DNA of 64,000 nucleotides from Ciona intestinalis (GCF_000224145.3 NC_020172.2:5769868-5833867), one strand, 5' to 3'. Counted from the first letter of the stretch, positions 10,515 to 23,313 are shown. Notes: generated by a model from the sequence alone, not told the origin. Program-made: numbers and translations.

Positions 10515-10587
10515 AGCCTGATAGGGGACTTGAACCCCTGACCGTTGGATTAAAAGTCCAACGCTCTACCGACTGAGCTAATCAGGC
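10515..10587 (-). tRNA. tRNA-Lys (anticodon TTT), variant
   Basis: Same fold as its neighbours, but the acceptor stem is GCCTGAT/ATCAGGC (perfectly paired) and the T-arm is GGGTTCAAGTCCC. The base after the stem (position 73) is T instead of the G of both neighbours, which could weaken charging. The stem changes are compensatory, so it is under structural constraint or recently was. Confidence 0.9.
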
Positions 10588-10767
10588 ACGCCGGTGTCTG
10601 GCATAAACACACTGATATATTAAGCGACGCTGCGTTCGAAATGGAGCATCAATTAACGTTAGAGTTTAAGAGTTATTCAAAAAGTTTAAAAATCATGATA
10701 AATGCAACATATATTTAATACATGTGCAATCGAATTAAAATTTAAACAAAAATAGAATAAAAAGTCG

Positions 10768-10840
10768 CGCCCGATAAGGGACTTGAACCCTTGACCGTTG
10801 GATTAAAAGTCCAACGCTCTACCGGCTGAGCTAACCGGGC
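10768..10840 (-). tRNA. tRNA-Lys (anticodon TTT)
   Basis: Identical to the copy at 10259-10331 over its 73 bases, including G73. Anticodon loop CTTTTAA. Flanking sequences differ, so the copies are old duplications kept alike, or were homogenised. Confidence 0.95.
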
Positions 10841-13146
10841 TCGCGGCGTTCTTCCTACGAAATCTCGGTAATAAACCTAGCGCTCGTTACATACAAACTT
10901 TAAACACTTTTAGGTGGCATTTAAATATGTTCTGATACTACATTTCTAAACCATACACAAATATTGCTTTAAAGTTACTTAATTTATAACAAAATATGAT
11001 GAAAAACATTGTATATTCGCATAAAACAACCCTTTATGTTTACATAGTCGTCAGTACACCTTTACAAAGCGTAATTGTAATCAAGTAATCAACGCGGGCA
11101 CGGCCAAGCAGTAATATACATCGTAGTTACTGTTTTAGCCACAATTGCTAAGGCGGAGTGCGCTAGTTTAGCAGTATTGCGGTTGCTTAAAGCTATTAGA
11201 TTTGTGAATACCAGTTTTAGCTGATATTTTAACAGGGCTAGTTTATAACAATAACTATTATTTGTATCTTTGATTACGGTAGCGTAGATTAAAGAACAGG
11301 TGACGTCAAAAAGATATAGCGACAAAACAACAGTCGTTAAATATGTAATAGGCTTACGGGTAAAAGTATATTTAATTAGTCGAAAGAAGCTATTTATATT
11401 ACATAAAACAAGAACGCCACACCTTATGTTCACTGTCGAGTTGCTGCATATCGTATCATGTATAGTAGGGTGGGGGAAGATGGGACACCTTTTTATTCTA
11501 TTTTCTCGTCCCATTAAGTAGTAAACAAAGAACATTTAAAGAATTTTTAAACCATATCCCCACCACTCTCATAGACCCTTGTTAATTGTTTTAAGCAGAT
11601 CAGGATATTTGAATATTATGTTCTAAAGGTCTCCCATCTTAGTACTATATGATAAAATGTAGACTAAATTTTACAAACACGCTTAATGGCTTGGGAAACC
11701 GGCATCCGTACCCGAAGGTATAAGTTGATATAGGCTTGTTGCTGTGTCTGGTTTCGAGGCATGTGTTCACTTTGTTGACAGAGGCGCGACAGGTGCTTAG
11801 TTTGTGCCGGCAGATGGCATGAGAGAGCTGTTTCATACTTAACCAACATTGCGGACAGAACCTGGCTAGGTTTAAAATGTATCGATGTAAAGCGGAAACA
11901 TTGTGAAAAAGTGGTCGCAAGACGGCGCAGCGGAGCAACGAAGTTAAAATATATCGATCTAAGAAGGTATGATGTTTTTTATACCCGATGTGTTTAACCA
12001 TTTAGGAAGTTATGCCATTACGGAAAGCGTTTATGTTATATTTGTGGTAATACATATATTAATGTATACGTCATTACTACGTCATAACATTTGATTATGA
12101 CGTAATTTGAATTTTATATCATGATTATTAACCACTTCGTTCGCTATATAACAATGACTGATGTACATTGATATTCTGGAATTCGATAAATGGTATTGTT
12201 TTAAAACGATTGTTGTTGCCGCGTCAAATCGCGACGGATTCTAAATTTCGCGAAAATCGCGTAATCAGCTGTTTCCGCCCATGGGAACGATGGGAACATT
12301 TTCGCGGTTAGTTATTCGCGCGTGTCCCATGTGCCTGTGATGTCATAATGGTTGTAAGCAGATGGCGGACGCGTGGGAACAATCGTCCTCTGTGACGTCA
12401 CAATTTAACGCGAGAACATGCGTCGGAATTTCAAAAGATCCGTTGCAGGAAATAACCCAACAATCGATCATATTATGACGTAATAATTAAGCGGAAGAAG
12501 CTTTTATCTTGCAACAAGTGAATCTGTGACGTGACAGGTTTATTGTTACACCGTATAAGAAAGAAAACGCATAATGAATGCAGCAAGGTTCAAAAGGTCA
12601 TTTGCATGTAAACAAACCAATGCCGTGGTCGCGTAAATCGCTGTATGCTTATTGTTGGGATGAATGCTGTGTTCTATAACTTGGTCCATCATCAGTGTAA
12701 AAGAGGTTACTATTCACCAAGTTACTGCCCGAAACATCTGCTGATCATGAGTTTAAGTTTAAATGATCTGGCAATTATCACGCATTGTTTATTTATCCTT
12801 TACAACTTGCATTCAAACTCCCAGCACTCGTGGTTCAACATTACAAATCATATCTTTACATAAACGACCCCCAAACCGTCGTAACTTTGAGTCCAAACAG
12901 GCAGAGGCATTTAAACTACAGTGATCACAGCTGCACCTACATTTGCACCTGGTTCACGCATCTGTTGAACTTATTTACCGGACATAAACACTTTGCACAA
13001 AACCGATATGTTTATCTTTATATAACTCGGTGGGGCAAACAAAAATATATAAGTAACTACTGCAGATATTCTATTTATTTTAAAAGGGCGTTATCACATT
13101 TGGGTAAATACGTAATCAATCAATGTAACGTAAACGCTGTTTTAAA
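10841..13146. other. Noncoding DNA after the tRNA cluster
   Basis: No convincing gene. Holds a TAGTAGGG MITE (11461-11650), a block rich in TGACGTCA, TGACGTAA and Ets/E-box-like words near 12050-12560, and AT-rich DNA. Reading frames of 100-150 codons here show no protein-like composition or splice structure. Confidence 0.6.
11461..11650. mobile_element. TAGTAGGG foldback MITE
   Basis: Opens TATAGTAGGGTGGGGGAAGA and closes with CTCCCATCTTAGTACTATA. Internal words are shared with the copy at 4469-4664. Confidence 0.85.
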
Positions 13147-13217
13147 GAACAAACAAAGAAATATCTACGCTGACCTGCGCTGAACAACGCTGGGTGTAGA
13201 TATTTCTTTGTTTGTTC
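13147..13217. repeat. 22 bp perfect hairpin with 27 nt loop
   Basis: Arms GAACAAACAAAGAAATATCT plus AC (13147-13168) and their exact reverse complement (13196-13217), separated by a GC-rich 27-base loop. The stem could be extended by a few bases with one bulge. It may be a remnant of a tiny transposon, or an RNA hairpin; sequence alone does not decide. Confidence 0.8.
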
Positions 13218-13739
13218 CTTTTACGCCGAGGCAGCTACGCTACAGTGTATAGACGCCGCCTGCAAAAACATTTAAATATAGTGACTGTGGGGGAAGATGG
13301 GACATCTTTATCACATAATGTTCAAATATCCTGATCGTGTTTCAATCATTTATTATATCTACGCTTAAACGTTTGATTTAGATGTTTTTTTGATTTTTTT
13401 AAACATGCGTTTCTTAAATGGTGAATGCAGAATCACCTTGAGGTTCATGACTCAAACCCCGCCTTTGGTAGTAAATCGTTACACTTAACCCGTAATGCCA
13501 AATATGACTCATTATTTCTCGGAGGTTGTAAACTATGTAAACATATTCTAGAATTCATTAATTGTTACGAACAATGCCTTTAACAATGGGAGACAATGGA
13601 ATTACGGAATTCCCGATCAGGATTTTCTCCTGTGACGTCATAAAAGACGTTGTTCACGTTCATCATTATTATTTCCTGTGACGTCACAGTTCACAGTTAT
13701 AACATGACATAACTTTTATTTATTATTTTAAAAACGACA

Positions 13740-13875
13740 TTGAATATCAGTTTAATTGAAATAACTAGGAAAATTGGCAGCAAAACGACAGTCGTTAAAA
13801 CACGTTATGGTAAAAACTACTAAAACTACTTGATGAAAAATGTCAAATAAAAAGCGTGGTTGCTAAACCTAACAT
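13740..13875 (-). repeat. Dispersed repeat, family B
   Basis: Minus-strand copy with the GGAAAATTGGCAGCAAAACG and ACAGTCGTTAAAACACG words shared with 2090-2230 and 49515-49660. Confidence 0.65.
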
Positions 13876-14213
13876 ACAATAAACTCACGTTCAATTAACA
13901 TAAAACAACACAAATTTTAGTAGGAAAACAACAGTCGTTAAAAACACACTATACGTCGAAAATATGGGAATAGCGTCAGCAGTTTAAAACCCGCGTTATG
14001 GAAGCGGTGCATGTATTATGACGTAACTATAGGAGTGTATCATCCATTGTTTTAAAACAAAGACGATTATTTGGAAACAAGCAAATGTGTTTTTACAAAC
14101 ATCACGAAAAGGGACTTTACTGTTTTTCGATCGTGACGAAACGTAGCGTGACGTCATTATATAATGACGTCATCAATAGCGAGGGTTGTTCCATATACTC
14201 GACTGTTCTGCAA

Positions 14214-14405
14214 TATAGTGGGTTAGGGCAAGATGGTTCATGTTGTTACTCTATTTTCTCGTCCCATTTGGTAGCAAACAAAGAATATTTACAGAATTAT
14301 GAAACCGTTTTTTAACGACTTTAAAAGAGCGTTGTTAATTGTTAAAACAAGTTTGGGAAATGTGGGATACTATGTGATAAAAGTGTCCCATATTACCCCA
14401 TATTA
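14214..14405. mobile_element. TAGTAGGG foldback MITE, diverged
   Basis: Starts TATAGTGGGTTAGGGCAAGA and ends with GTCCCATATTACCCCATATT. Internal AACAAAGAATATTTACAGAA word conserved. Confidence 0.75.
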
Positions 14406-15821
14406 CAAAATTTGATATCTATGAGGTTAAAACAATGTGTATTGTTTCCTAATGACGTCACAGTCGTTATTGTACGTAATAAGTTATTCTAGAATCCCCC
14501 TGTTAAAATATTTTCAGCTGCAACAACTCAGCTGCGTACATTTATTCAGGGTTTTAACCATTGTGATCAAACGGGATGCAACAATGGGCCATAGTGACCT
14601 CACAACCGCTACTGTGTGCACACAGTTAACGTGTTGGGAAGGTCTGCAAACAAAATTTAGTGTTGCCAGATTATTTTTAAAGTGCTTCCGAACAAAAATG
14701 GTACACTTTGATTTTTTAGTAGTTTTAAATTAGTAGTTTTAGAGATTAAACACCTTAAGAATTATTTTTATGTGTTTTAAAAAATTACCTTTTTTGAAGT
14801 TTTTTTTTCAAAATTTGTTTGGTCATCACTGACTTAGTGTTTGCAAGTTCACTAAGCAGTGTTTCCTTGTTCAAACATGAATTGGAAGGTTGTGCACGTG
14901 TGTAAACACAACGGTTAACTTCATATACTTGCTTAAGCTAACACAACTGTGCCGACAATTAAGTGATCATCATGTGAGAGGTTGTTCGGTTTATCGTCTG
15001 CTTTTAAATCACCGACGGAAACACGGGTCGTTCATTCATTAATCAACTTTAACCATTATCGGTGTTACAAGTACCAAGCTGGTCTTTATATAACACTCAC
15101 TCTTGTTTCATCTAACACTGAGGATGGTGCAGTTTCGTTTAATTAACTTTAACCATCCTTAGTGGTATGTTTTTTTTTGGAAATCCATTTTTAGTCTTCT
15201 GCAAAATTTCACGAACTATTTTTATTCACGTGTCACAAAACCCATTGTTTACGTATAAGCTACGTCACAATGGTCACACCCTGGTTTAAAATCCACAACG
15301 AGTTGTTTCTGCTTATGACGTCACAATCTCAATAGTGCAGAAGTTCATTGTCTCCGCCATTGTACGTCATAAACCACATTTTATCATCACGTGACTAATG
15401 CGCTATTAAGTTCTAGAATTCCAGATTCTTCCATTATTGTTCATTATGTTAAACAATGTTGCATTATGACGTGTCAATATTACTTTGAAACGTCACAATA
15501 CAGGTGCGCGATTGGCTATGACATCATAATATAAAACACGCGGTTTTAGCTCAATGTTAGTTGTTCACGAACAAAGTTTCGCGGTGAACGCTGTTAAGTC
15601 GCGAGACTTGTTCAAACCGACATATATGTATAATGTGTTGATTTCCATTAATCTGGTCCTGATCTAATGAAGTTGGACGATTCTCGTAACCAAATAACAG
15701 TCAGGACCAAGCGCTACGAAGTATGTAACAAAATCAGGTCCAAAGATTATTTTATAAAGTATATACATCGTCTAAAATAAAATCATGAGTCTTGTGTTTG
15801 TCATATATTCAGAACAATATA

Positions 15822-16018
15822 TATAGTGGGGGGGGGGGGGGAGAAGATGGGACAACTTGTCTTTCTATTTTCTCGTCCCGGTTTGTAGTAAACAAAGAAC
15901 ATTCAAAGAATTATAAAACCGTATCCTCGTGATTCCCGTAGACCGTTGTTAATTGTTTAAAACACGATCAAGATATTTAGATATTATGTGCTAAAGGTGT
16001 CCCGTCTTTCCCCACAGA
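15822..16018. mobile_element. TAGTAGGG foldback MITE
   Basis: Starts TATAGTG followed by a run of G and AGAAGATGGGACA; closes GTGTCCCGTCTTTCCCCAC. The G run is longer than in other copies. Confidence 0.8.
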
Positions 16019-16222
16019 ACTATTTCTAACGGAATACAATTATTTTGACTTTTTTTTATTGGTGACGTATTTCATACTCATGACCCTTCGTATGCTATAA
16101 TGATAATGTTGAAGGCGTGTCGCGTGTTATGTTTGAACATTACCTTGATTCGATGGAATAACAAATTGAACCACACAGTGCACCTGTAGGGAGCCGACCA
16201 AATTAACGCGAAGCCTGGTCGT

Positions 16223-19200
16223 ATGTTTGGCCCAGGTGGCTACTGGCGTCGCTCAGTCTGCGGCCCCGTTTTACTACGTCTCGCTCTGGCGGAATGTAAA
16301 CTTCGCTTCTCACTTTTCTCTTTTGTTTCTTTATTATCCTCAGGAGAAGTACTTTCTTTTTTATCTTCGCAGGAGCAGTTTTGCGCGGAATTAAAATTCT
16401 GCTTTGATTTTTGGGCTTTTATTTTCGTAACGATGACTTTTATGTCGTACACAATGTAGAATGCCTGTTTTAAATTTAAATCCTATATAAAACCACGTGG
16501 TTAAATTAATTTTTAGATTTTATAATTTGAACCTTGAGTTTAACCTAATAATAATAAATTTAATAAATTATTAATTGCATTACGAAAACTGTTTTGAGGA
16601 CGAATGTAAACATATATATGTGTCGGCTATCTTACGGGTGGGCTTGGGAAGCGACAGTCACGTTCAATGAAGCGGTCATAAACTGCACAGTTGTGAGCCC
16701 GAGCGTAACCGACTTTCCCCGCGGGGATACTTTGTTCCGAAGCCCGCCTATGACGCCTTAAAACCCCAATGCCGGCGCCGGATGTTAAGTAATAAGATTT
16801 CAAAATTGGATCTGTTAGGGTGGCCCTTTGTAATGGGATTATTTTAATATATTCTGGCGACGCTTCGGGTATTTATTGACGCTTTCCAATTTAGCGATCC
16901 TATTTATTACGTTACGACGTTCTTGAAAATGTTTTTAGTTTTTCAACCGAAACGTTTGAGATGAAAATCGTATCATAAATATATGAGATTTCATGATTAT
17001 ATTGAATCTGACCAGAAAATCTATATTGTACGAACATATTCATGACGCCATGTGCCTTTATAACGTTTGTGTGTTATTTTTGCGAGATGACGTCACCAGT
17101 AATGACGTCATTAGGAATTTTATGCAACTTGTTATGTAACGTGAAGATAGTTGCCAGGAGTTAAAATGGATAACAGCTGGGTCGTGGTTTTAAAATCCGC
17201 AACATCTGGGCTGGGGTGTCATCCGAAAAAAAACGAAATCTCCCGAACACCTGCGAAACCTTGGGTTTGTAGGTGTGCCAAATATGTTGTCAGTTTAAAA
17301 GGGTTTGCAGTTTTTATTGGTGTTGGGTTCAATTTTGTCAAAACTCGTGTTTTATCTGTGGCCAGGCAGAGATCCCAAACTCAAGCAACGTTGAATGAAT
17401 GCAACTTGTTTATCCTCGCATGGCGGTCCAGTAAAGGCCATTATAACACGGGTGTTCTGTTTTGGGTGGCCGGCCAACTAGTGTCACATTTGATTAGAAT
17501 GGCCAGGGCTGGGACATCAAATTGCTGTTTATGATTCATTGAGCTGTGGAAGTGGAAAACTATTCTATTTACTATAAAATGGAACGAGAAAATAAAATGA
17601 AAAGGATTTCAATCTTCCCCCACCCTACTAGATATAATACTTATAAACAAGCAAAACATGTTATAAGTACCGCTATGACGTCACAAGACTCGTTACGATC
17701 TTACACGCTTATTCTTTAAATTTTAATTAAGTCCATTTACCCCCCCTTACCAATATGCGTTGAAAGGTAGAAAATATCTCGGTAACATTTTGTTCAACGC
17801 TCAACACGTTTTAATTAGTGACAGTGGAAATTTGAGAGGCTGTCCCAGGAATGCATGAAGTCAAATACACCGCATTCCCCCCATCAGTATAATCATAATA
17901 ATGCTCTGGTCGGTGAAATAGCAATTTACGTCATTCTAAATTTGTATAGCTATTGCATGCCTTCAGCTGAAAATATTTTTTACAAGAAAACTGAAATATG
18001 ATCGAATCTTAAAATGTACAGTCAGTAGCATTTTAACGAAATGATGAAATATGTTTGTGGATGGCAGACGAAACTTTAAACATCAAAACTCAAATCATTG
18101 CCAAAAAAACATTTTTTTAAAGATTTTATTAGAAACTAAAACATAATGTGTTAAAAATTCCCGCGCTTTTTTTAAATTTGAACATTTTTATTACGTCATA
18201 GAAGGACAGGTGTGCAATTTGACTTAGCGCTTTTAGAGAATTAATCGTGTTTGGTAACTTTGTTATGGTTTAATCGGTTGTCCTTATTTAAATACAGGCA
18301 TGCAGGTGTATTTGGGTACTTACTTATCTGCCACGTTACTTCTCCATTCTGTTTGTTGGTCTGTATGTGTTATATTACGCTGACTATAGGGTTAAAACGG
18401 TAAAATTAGCAACGGAAAAAGGTAACGAAATTTAACGGTGTAGTTTACACCTAATGATGTATTTATAATAAGAAACATTGCAATTGTTAATTAGGAAACG
18501 AGTTATTGGCCTATTTATATTGCTTACTAGAGTTCTACTGCTAATTCACACATTGTTTAATTAAATAATTCTAAAATTCTTGTTATGTCATCATATAAAC
18601 CCTTCGTTATTACATTATTACGTCATAAAGGTTTAATTTTACAGAATCCCCTAAAAACGTTTCCTGTTTTTCCGCGTTTTTTTATATATCTGGTTATGAT
18701 TGTCAACAAACAATAACCGGACAATACCCTCACGATTGCATCACAATGTTAATTATGACGTATATCATGTTACAAATCACAAACAAAACTACGCTTGGTG
18801 TTTTCATGCTTGGCTAAGCGTGTATATTTACCCCCGACTAACGCAGGTGCACATAGTGGGTTCAATGCGCCCCAATAGAGCCCCAGTTGCCCGGAACGCG
18901 CCCACCAGCTGTTAGATACATCTTCCCCATTCAAAATCATGTTATGTTGATTTTATAAGACGTATGTGCCCAACCACCCAAATTGACAAAGAATTCTGCA
19001 GTTTCTTGATAAAAATTACGAATATTTTAGCGTTTTTGACATTTTGTGTTGAAATCATTTATTGGGCGAATTTTTGACATCAAACCAAAAGCGCTGGAGT
19101 CGGGCTTATAGTTTTGGTTTTTGTTCCCGAAAACTATTCCCCAGACGCACCTGTCTACCTACCGTTGCCCTTGGTAACTAGAATCACGACGCCACAAGAT

Positions 19201-19818
19201 TGTTTATGACGTAACAGTATACTATGAATGGGGTTTGTTCGTAAACAAAGGGTTTGGTATCTTGTTTCATTATCACTGTTTTCTCACCTATGTGTCGTCA
19301 TAAACCTCATTGTTTCGTCACACAGGTGCGACAATCCGACCGCCACGCGCACCTGTACCGACCGCGCGCGATTATGACGTAACACTCAATCTCGCGCTTT
19401 TAATCTAATTAATAATCTGCAGGTGTAAGAACAGGGGGTTCTGTGTCGTCATAATTGTCGATTTCGCGCTTATTATCCGACCAGCCGTCCCGATTTACAC
19501 CGGCATCCAATACACCCATTTACCATGGTTTATAATTTACTGTAAAACCAGTGACATCACGGTTATTATAAATAAAAGCATTTTAAATACCCAATAATTG
19601 AATTATAATTAGATTACTGCTACGCAAACTAGATAAATGGACGCCCTAATATACAGTGTATATCACTTGTACAAAATAATTTACAAAAAGTTATAAAAGC
19701 TTTTATCGGAATCGCAAAATATATACACACAAGACACAAATAAAACACAAATTTATATAACTCTATCTAAAACATGCGACCTTGTTCATATACCGCACTT
19801 GGGTTGTCTGCAAACGTC
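16223..19818. other. Noncoding DNA, no gene seen
   Basis: Includes a pyrimidine-rich stretch near 16310-16380 with TTTGTTTCTTTATTATC similar to tracts near 27600, 28985 and 30980; a fragment of the family C repeat near 17404-17460; and a truncated MITE end near 17566-17634. Reading frames at 16223-16459 and 17151-17534 are explained by these repeats or by chance. Confidence 0.6.
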
Positions 19819-19891
19819 GCCCGGCTAGCTCAGTCGGTAGAGCGTTGGACTCTTAATCCAACGGTCGTGGGTTCGAGCCCCACGTTGGGCG
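19819..19891 (+). tRNA. tRNA-Lys (anticodon CTT)
   Basis: 73 nt: acceptor stem GCCCGGC/GTTGGGC with two G-T pairs, D-arm TAGCTCAGTCGGTAGAGC, anticodon loop CTCTTAA giving CTT, T-arm GGGTTCGAGCCCC, G at position 73. The D-arm and anticodon stem match the three tRNA-Lys(TTT) genes 9 kb away, so they share an origin. Confidence 0.95.
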
Positions 19892-20748
19892 AATACTTTT
19901 TCTAAAGTTTTTAAAACTTATCTTGGTGCAGTGTTTTCTTTTTCGAGTTTCCACCGTCGAATTGATTGGATATTTTTATTGTGACGTTTTTGTTGATTTT
20001 ATTCCAGTGTTTATAATGAACAGGTGTTCATTGTAACATACGCGTTGACTATTGTTGTTTGGAATCTAGTAACGCGGTTTATTGTGTCGTCACAAGCGTC
20101 TATATTGTTTCGTATACAATACACCAACCGTGAGAATACGCTGCACCGCTACAATGCCATTGTCTTACGTTTGTGACGTCGAAATACCGGTAACCCATTC
20201 AAAATACAACTATCAACCCCGTGAAAATTTGCGACACTGCCAAAACGTCGCAGATTTTCACGCAGTATACAAACGCCCATGAGCGCAAGGCTTAACATGC
20301 AATTATGGTCTAAGCTTACACACCTATTACGACCCAGGGCTTATAGGATCTAAGCTACGTCGCCAGTTAGTCGCCCAGTACAATACTAATGGGCGTTCAT
20401 GTTTTCCTAATACCCCTACTTACAAGTTACTCTCATATTTTCTGTCGTCAGTCCGGCGCCAGAGATGGCGTCGTAGCGACCAATGTTTTGCCGAAATTAC
20501 TTAACCATTACGACCTTTACAAACAATTTTATTGTCGATATTACCGGAGCTGCTATTAGACATCCAGCAGATAGCAAAATGATTGTACGGACTCTTTTTT
20601 TTTGTCGCTCGCTGTTGTAATGGCCCATTAGTACGCTGCCATATCTTGGTAAACGGTCTTGGATATTATTTTGAATAAATAAACTTTTCTGTTGTTTTCA
20701 AAATATAAATGAATTTGCATTTAAACGGTAGAAGGTATAAAATATGAA

Positions 20749-20880
20749 CAGTGTACCAGTTTGTGGGATAAACGGCAAACAGTGTACCGGTTTGTGAGAT
20801 AAACGACAAACAGTGTACCGGTTTACGATATAAACGACAAACAGTGTACCGGTTCGTGGGATAAACAACAAACAGTGTAC
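20749..20880. repeat. 31 bp tandem repeat, four units
   Basis: Four units of 31 bp starting CAGTGTACCGGTTTGTG, with GATAAACGACAAA between, at 20749, 20780, 20811 and 20842, and the start of a fifth at 20873. Units differ by a few bases. Confidence 0.9.
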
Positions 20881-21770
20881 TTATATTTTAAGCCTTGATT
20901 ATTACAATATAGGCCTTGATTTTATTACGTTTCACCCAAACATACGAAGACACAGCACACTTGGTACCTCTGCATTTATTTGCGACACAACAAATTTGTA
21001 AAACCCATATTTCACGCAGTTTGTGTTAAAATTCGTCCATAAATTATCGTTAATTAGTTATAGTATCGCGTCTTGCGATACAACATGTACTCGGGGCATG
21101 CACACGTGTATAAGGTGGTTAACTATCCATGGGGAAACACGAATACGCATTCTCCCACGCCAACAACCACCAACTACCGCCCAACTCTCAGTAATTAGTC
21201 AACAACTTTGATTGATAGGTCGCAAAACTAGAAAGTTGACTTTTGTTGATTCTATAATTACTTCGGGGCTGGAATTTCTGGTTTGGTATACACAGTGTTG
21301 TCAACCCGGAGAAATACAACAAGAAAACTATAACAGCTCGTTCATTACTACTTCTTAAAAATAAAACTTTTAAAAGTTCATTACTACTTGCTAGTTCATT
21401 ACTACTTGTTAAAAATAAAACTGATTAAAAGTAATTTATACAAAGTTTTAGCCGTTTTGTGTTTACTTGTAAAATATAAGCTGTTATATGATCAAATTAA
21501 CGTGTATGCGTTATAAACAACACAGGGGTGCTATTTATTTAGTTGATTTTATTTGATTATGCGGTCAACTACGTCACGCATAGCTACGTCACACATGCTT
21601 ATACGTCATACATGGCCACGTTGCGATAAAATATGCAAAGAAAAATGATATTTTTATGTTTTCATTTCTTGTTTTCGTCCCACTTTATAATAAACAAATA
21701 ATATTCCCCAAGTTGTATACCCGTATTCTCACGGACATAAAAGAGAAGTTAATTGTTAAAAATTAAAATA

Positions 21771-21967
21771 TATAGTAGGGTGGGGGAAGATGGGTCACCT
21801 TTTCAGTTTATTTTCTCGACCCATTTAGTAGTAAACAAAGAAAATTCAAAGAATTATAAAACCGTATCCTCACGACTCTCATAGACCGTCGGTAATTGTT
21901 TAAAACACGATCAGGATATTTGGATAATGCGTGCCAAAGGTGTCCCATATTCCCCTACAGTACTATA
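21771..21967. mobile_element. TAGTAGGG foldback MITE
   Basis: Typical copy, opening TATAGTAGGGTGGGGGAAGA; closing GGTGTCCCATATTCCCCTAC. A second, isolated MITE end follows at about 21970-22025, suggesting a nested or deleted neighbour copy. Confidence 0.8.
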
Positions 21968-22507
21968 AGATTAGGAAATATTGGACATTATGTGCTAACG
22001 GTAACCATCTTACCCCACAGTAATATACATATATGCCCGGATGTTAACAGATTAACAATCACGAGTTGCTTAGAAATAATATAAGCTTTTATACGGAGAT
22101 TATAACTTGATAAGATTTTGTAAAATCTTTCCGTTTTAATTAATAGAATCGGATTCCAGATATTGCAATGCATGCATTATGCGTTATACATGGTATTATG
22201 ATGTCATAATTCAATTCAAACTCGTATGAGCGCTAGTATTACTTTGTAGATGAAAGTACAATAGTGCCGCTGAATTAACAAGCGTTTTGGGGAAGATTAA
22301 ATTGGTTGTAAAAGTTACTACACAGCGAGAACCGCGTTTTTCTTTATTTTATCGCGTCCGTTGTTCTATTTGTTACTGTTTTCCTTTGAGAGCAGCTCCA
22401 AATAACTATCGATTGTTACGTCACAGGAGTGAGAGAAAGTGGATTGTGACGAGTAGGAAAGAGTGGGAGAATGAGAGAAAAAAAGGGAAAGAAAAAAGCA
22501 AAGCGAG

Positions 22508-22515
22508 TATAAATA
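22508..22515 (+). promoter_or_regulatory. TATA box of Id gene 2
   Basis: TATAAATA, 74 bases before the start codon at 22582, directly after a purine-rich tract of GAGAGAAAAAAAGGG type. Confidence 0.65.
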
Positions 22516-22581
22516 CCGAGCGTCGCAATATTTATTCACATTACAGTCAAAGCTTCTACAGTATTACATATATCTGCAAAA

Positions 22582-23313
22582 ATGGTTAAAGCGAGCCCGA
22601 TCAAAGAAACTATTCGGCCAGCAACCGCTGCAATTTACAGAACAGCAAATATTAATGTTATTCCGCGATGCAATGACGTCGGTGTAAAAAGTTCCAAGAA
22701 AAATTGCGAAATCAAGAAAATCAAAGAAAAGCAAGAATTAAAGTAAGTTAAAATTTATTTAAAATAAATCGCTTCAGAACTAAGTTTTACAAAATATTTT
22801 AACATTTGTTTAAGATTTTTATTTTAACCATTCATTTATTTACAGAACTCTGTACAAAAAGCTTCGAGAAGTGATCCCATCTTGCCAACAACGACCCTTG
22901 ACAGGTCTGGACATCGTACTAAAAGCAGTCGATTATATAAACGAACTTCACCAGATGTTGAACGAAACGATACCTGATGACAATAAAGACGACGTGAGAA
23001 AACAACTTCTGCAAGCGACCAATAAGACTCTGGCAAAACCATCCTTCCGTGACGTCACAAACATGGTAAGTTACATCATATTAGCGTTTATGACGTAATA
23101 TATAACTTAGTAAAACTATAGCCATTTTTTTGTAAGAAATATGTTTTACTAAATAAATTATTTTTTCTATTATTTTTTTTAATAATTAAAGTAATATTGC
23201 TGGTTTTGTTTAAAAATGGTTGATTTCTTTAAATAATTCTTGTTTTACCGATAATTAACCGATTTTTTCAATTTCAGGAATGCAATAATTCCAATTCCAG
23301 AACGCGAGAGTGA
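22582..23313 (+). CDS. Id-family helix-loop-helix protein 2 (3 exons)
   Basis: Exons 22582-22742, 22846-23065 and 23278-23313, all with GT/AG borders and closing phases, give 138 residues. An expected role is dominant-negative inhibition of bHLH transcription factors. The helix-loop-helix lies at about residues 52-92: helix 1 LYKKLREVIPSC, loop QQRPLTGLD, helix 2 IVLKAVDYINELHQML. This resembles the Id motif, where helix 2 reads VEILQHVIDYIRDLQ. The N-terminal half is rich in Lys but has no ERxRR basic block directly before helix 1 (EIKKIKEKQELKT), so DNA binding by a weak basic region cannot be fully excluded. The protein starts MVK like the other two Id genes. A TGACGTCA word codes DVT near the end of exon 2. 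An AATAAA near 23585 may be the poly(A) signal. Confidence 0.85.

Larger units (their letters stand above)
13218..16222. other. Noncoding DNA with interspersed repeats
   Basis: Contains a truncated TAGTAGGG element near 13283-13375, a family B repeat (13740-13875), MITE copies at 14214-14405 and 15822-16018, and many TGACGTCA words. No gene recognised. Confidence 0.6.
19892..22507. other. Noncoding DNA upstream of Id gene 2
   Basis: Holds a 31 bp tandem repeat (20749-20880), a TAGTAGGG MITE (21771-21967) and, in the last 150 bases, a purine-rich promoter-proximal tract (22430-22500). TGACGTCA words are nearly absent here, unlike the flanking blocks. No gene recognised. Confidence 0.6.

Noticed and set aside
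11089-12001. Minus-strand frames of 148 and 118 codons
   Set aside because: No recognisable motif, composition like translated AT-rich DNA, one overlaps a MITE, and no splice context.
12645-13183. Overlapping plus-strand frames of 72 and 132 codons
   Set aside because: No domain or signal recognised, and the longer one runs into the 22 bp hairpin; treated as chance.
17151-17534. 127-codon plus-strand frame
   Set aside because: Its second half is a fragment of the family C repeat and the first half shows no protein-like pattern.
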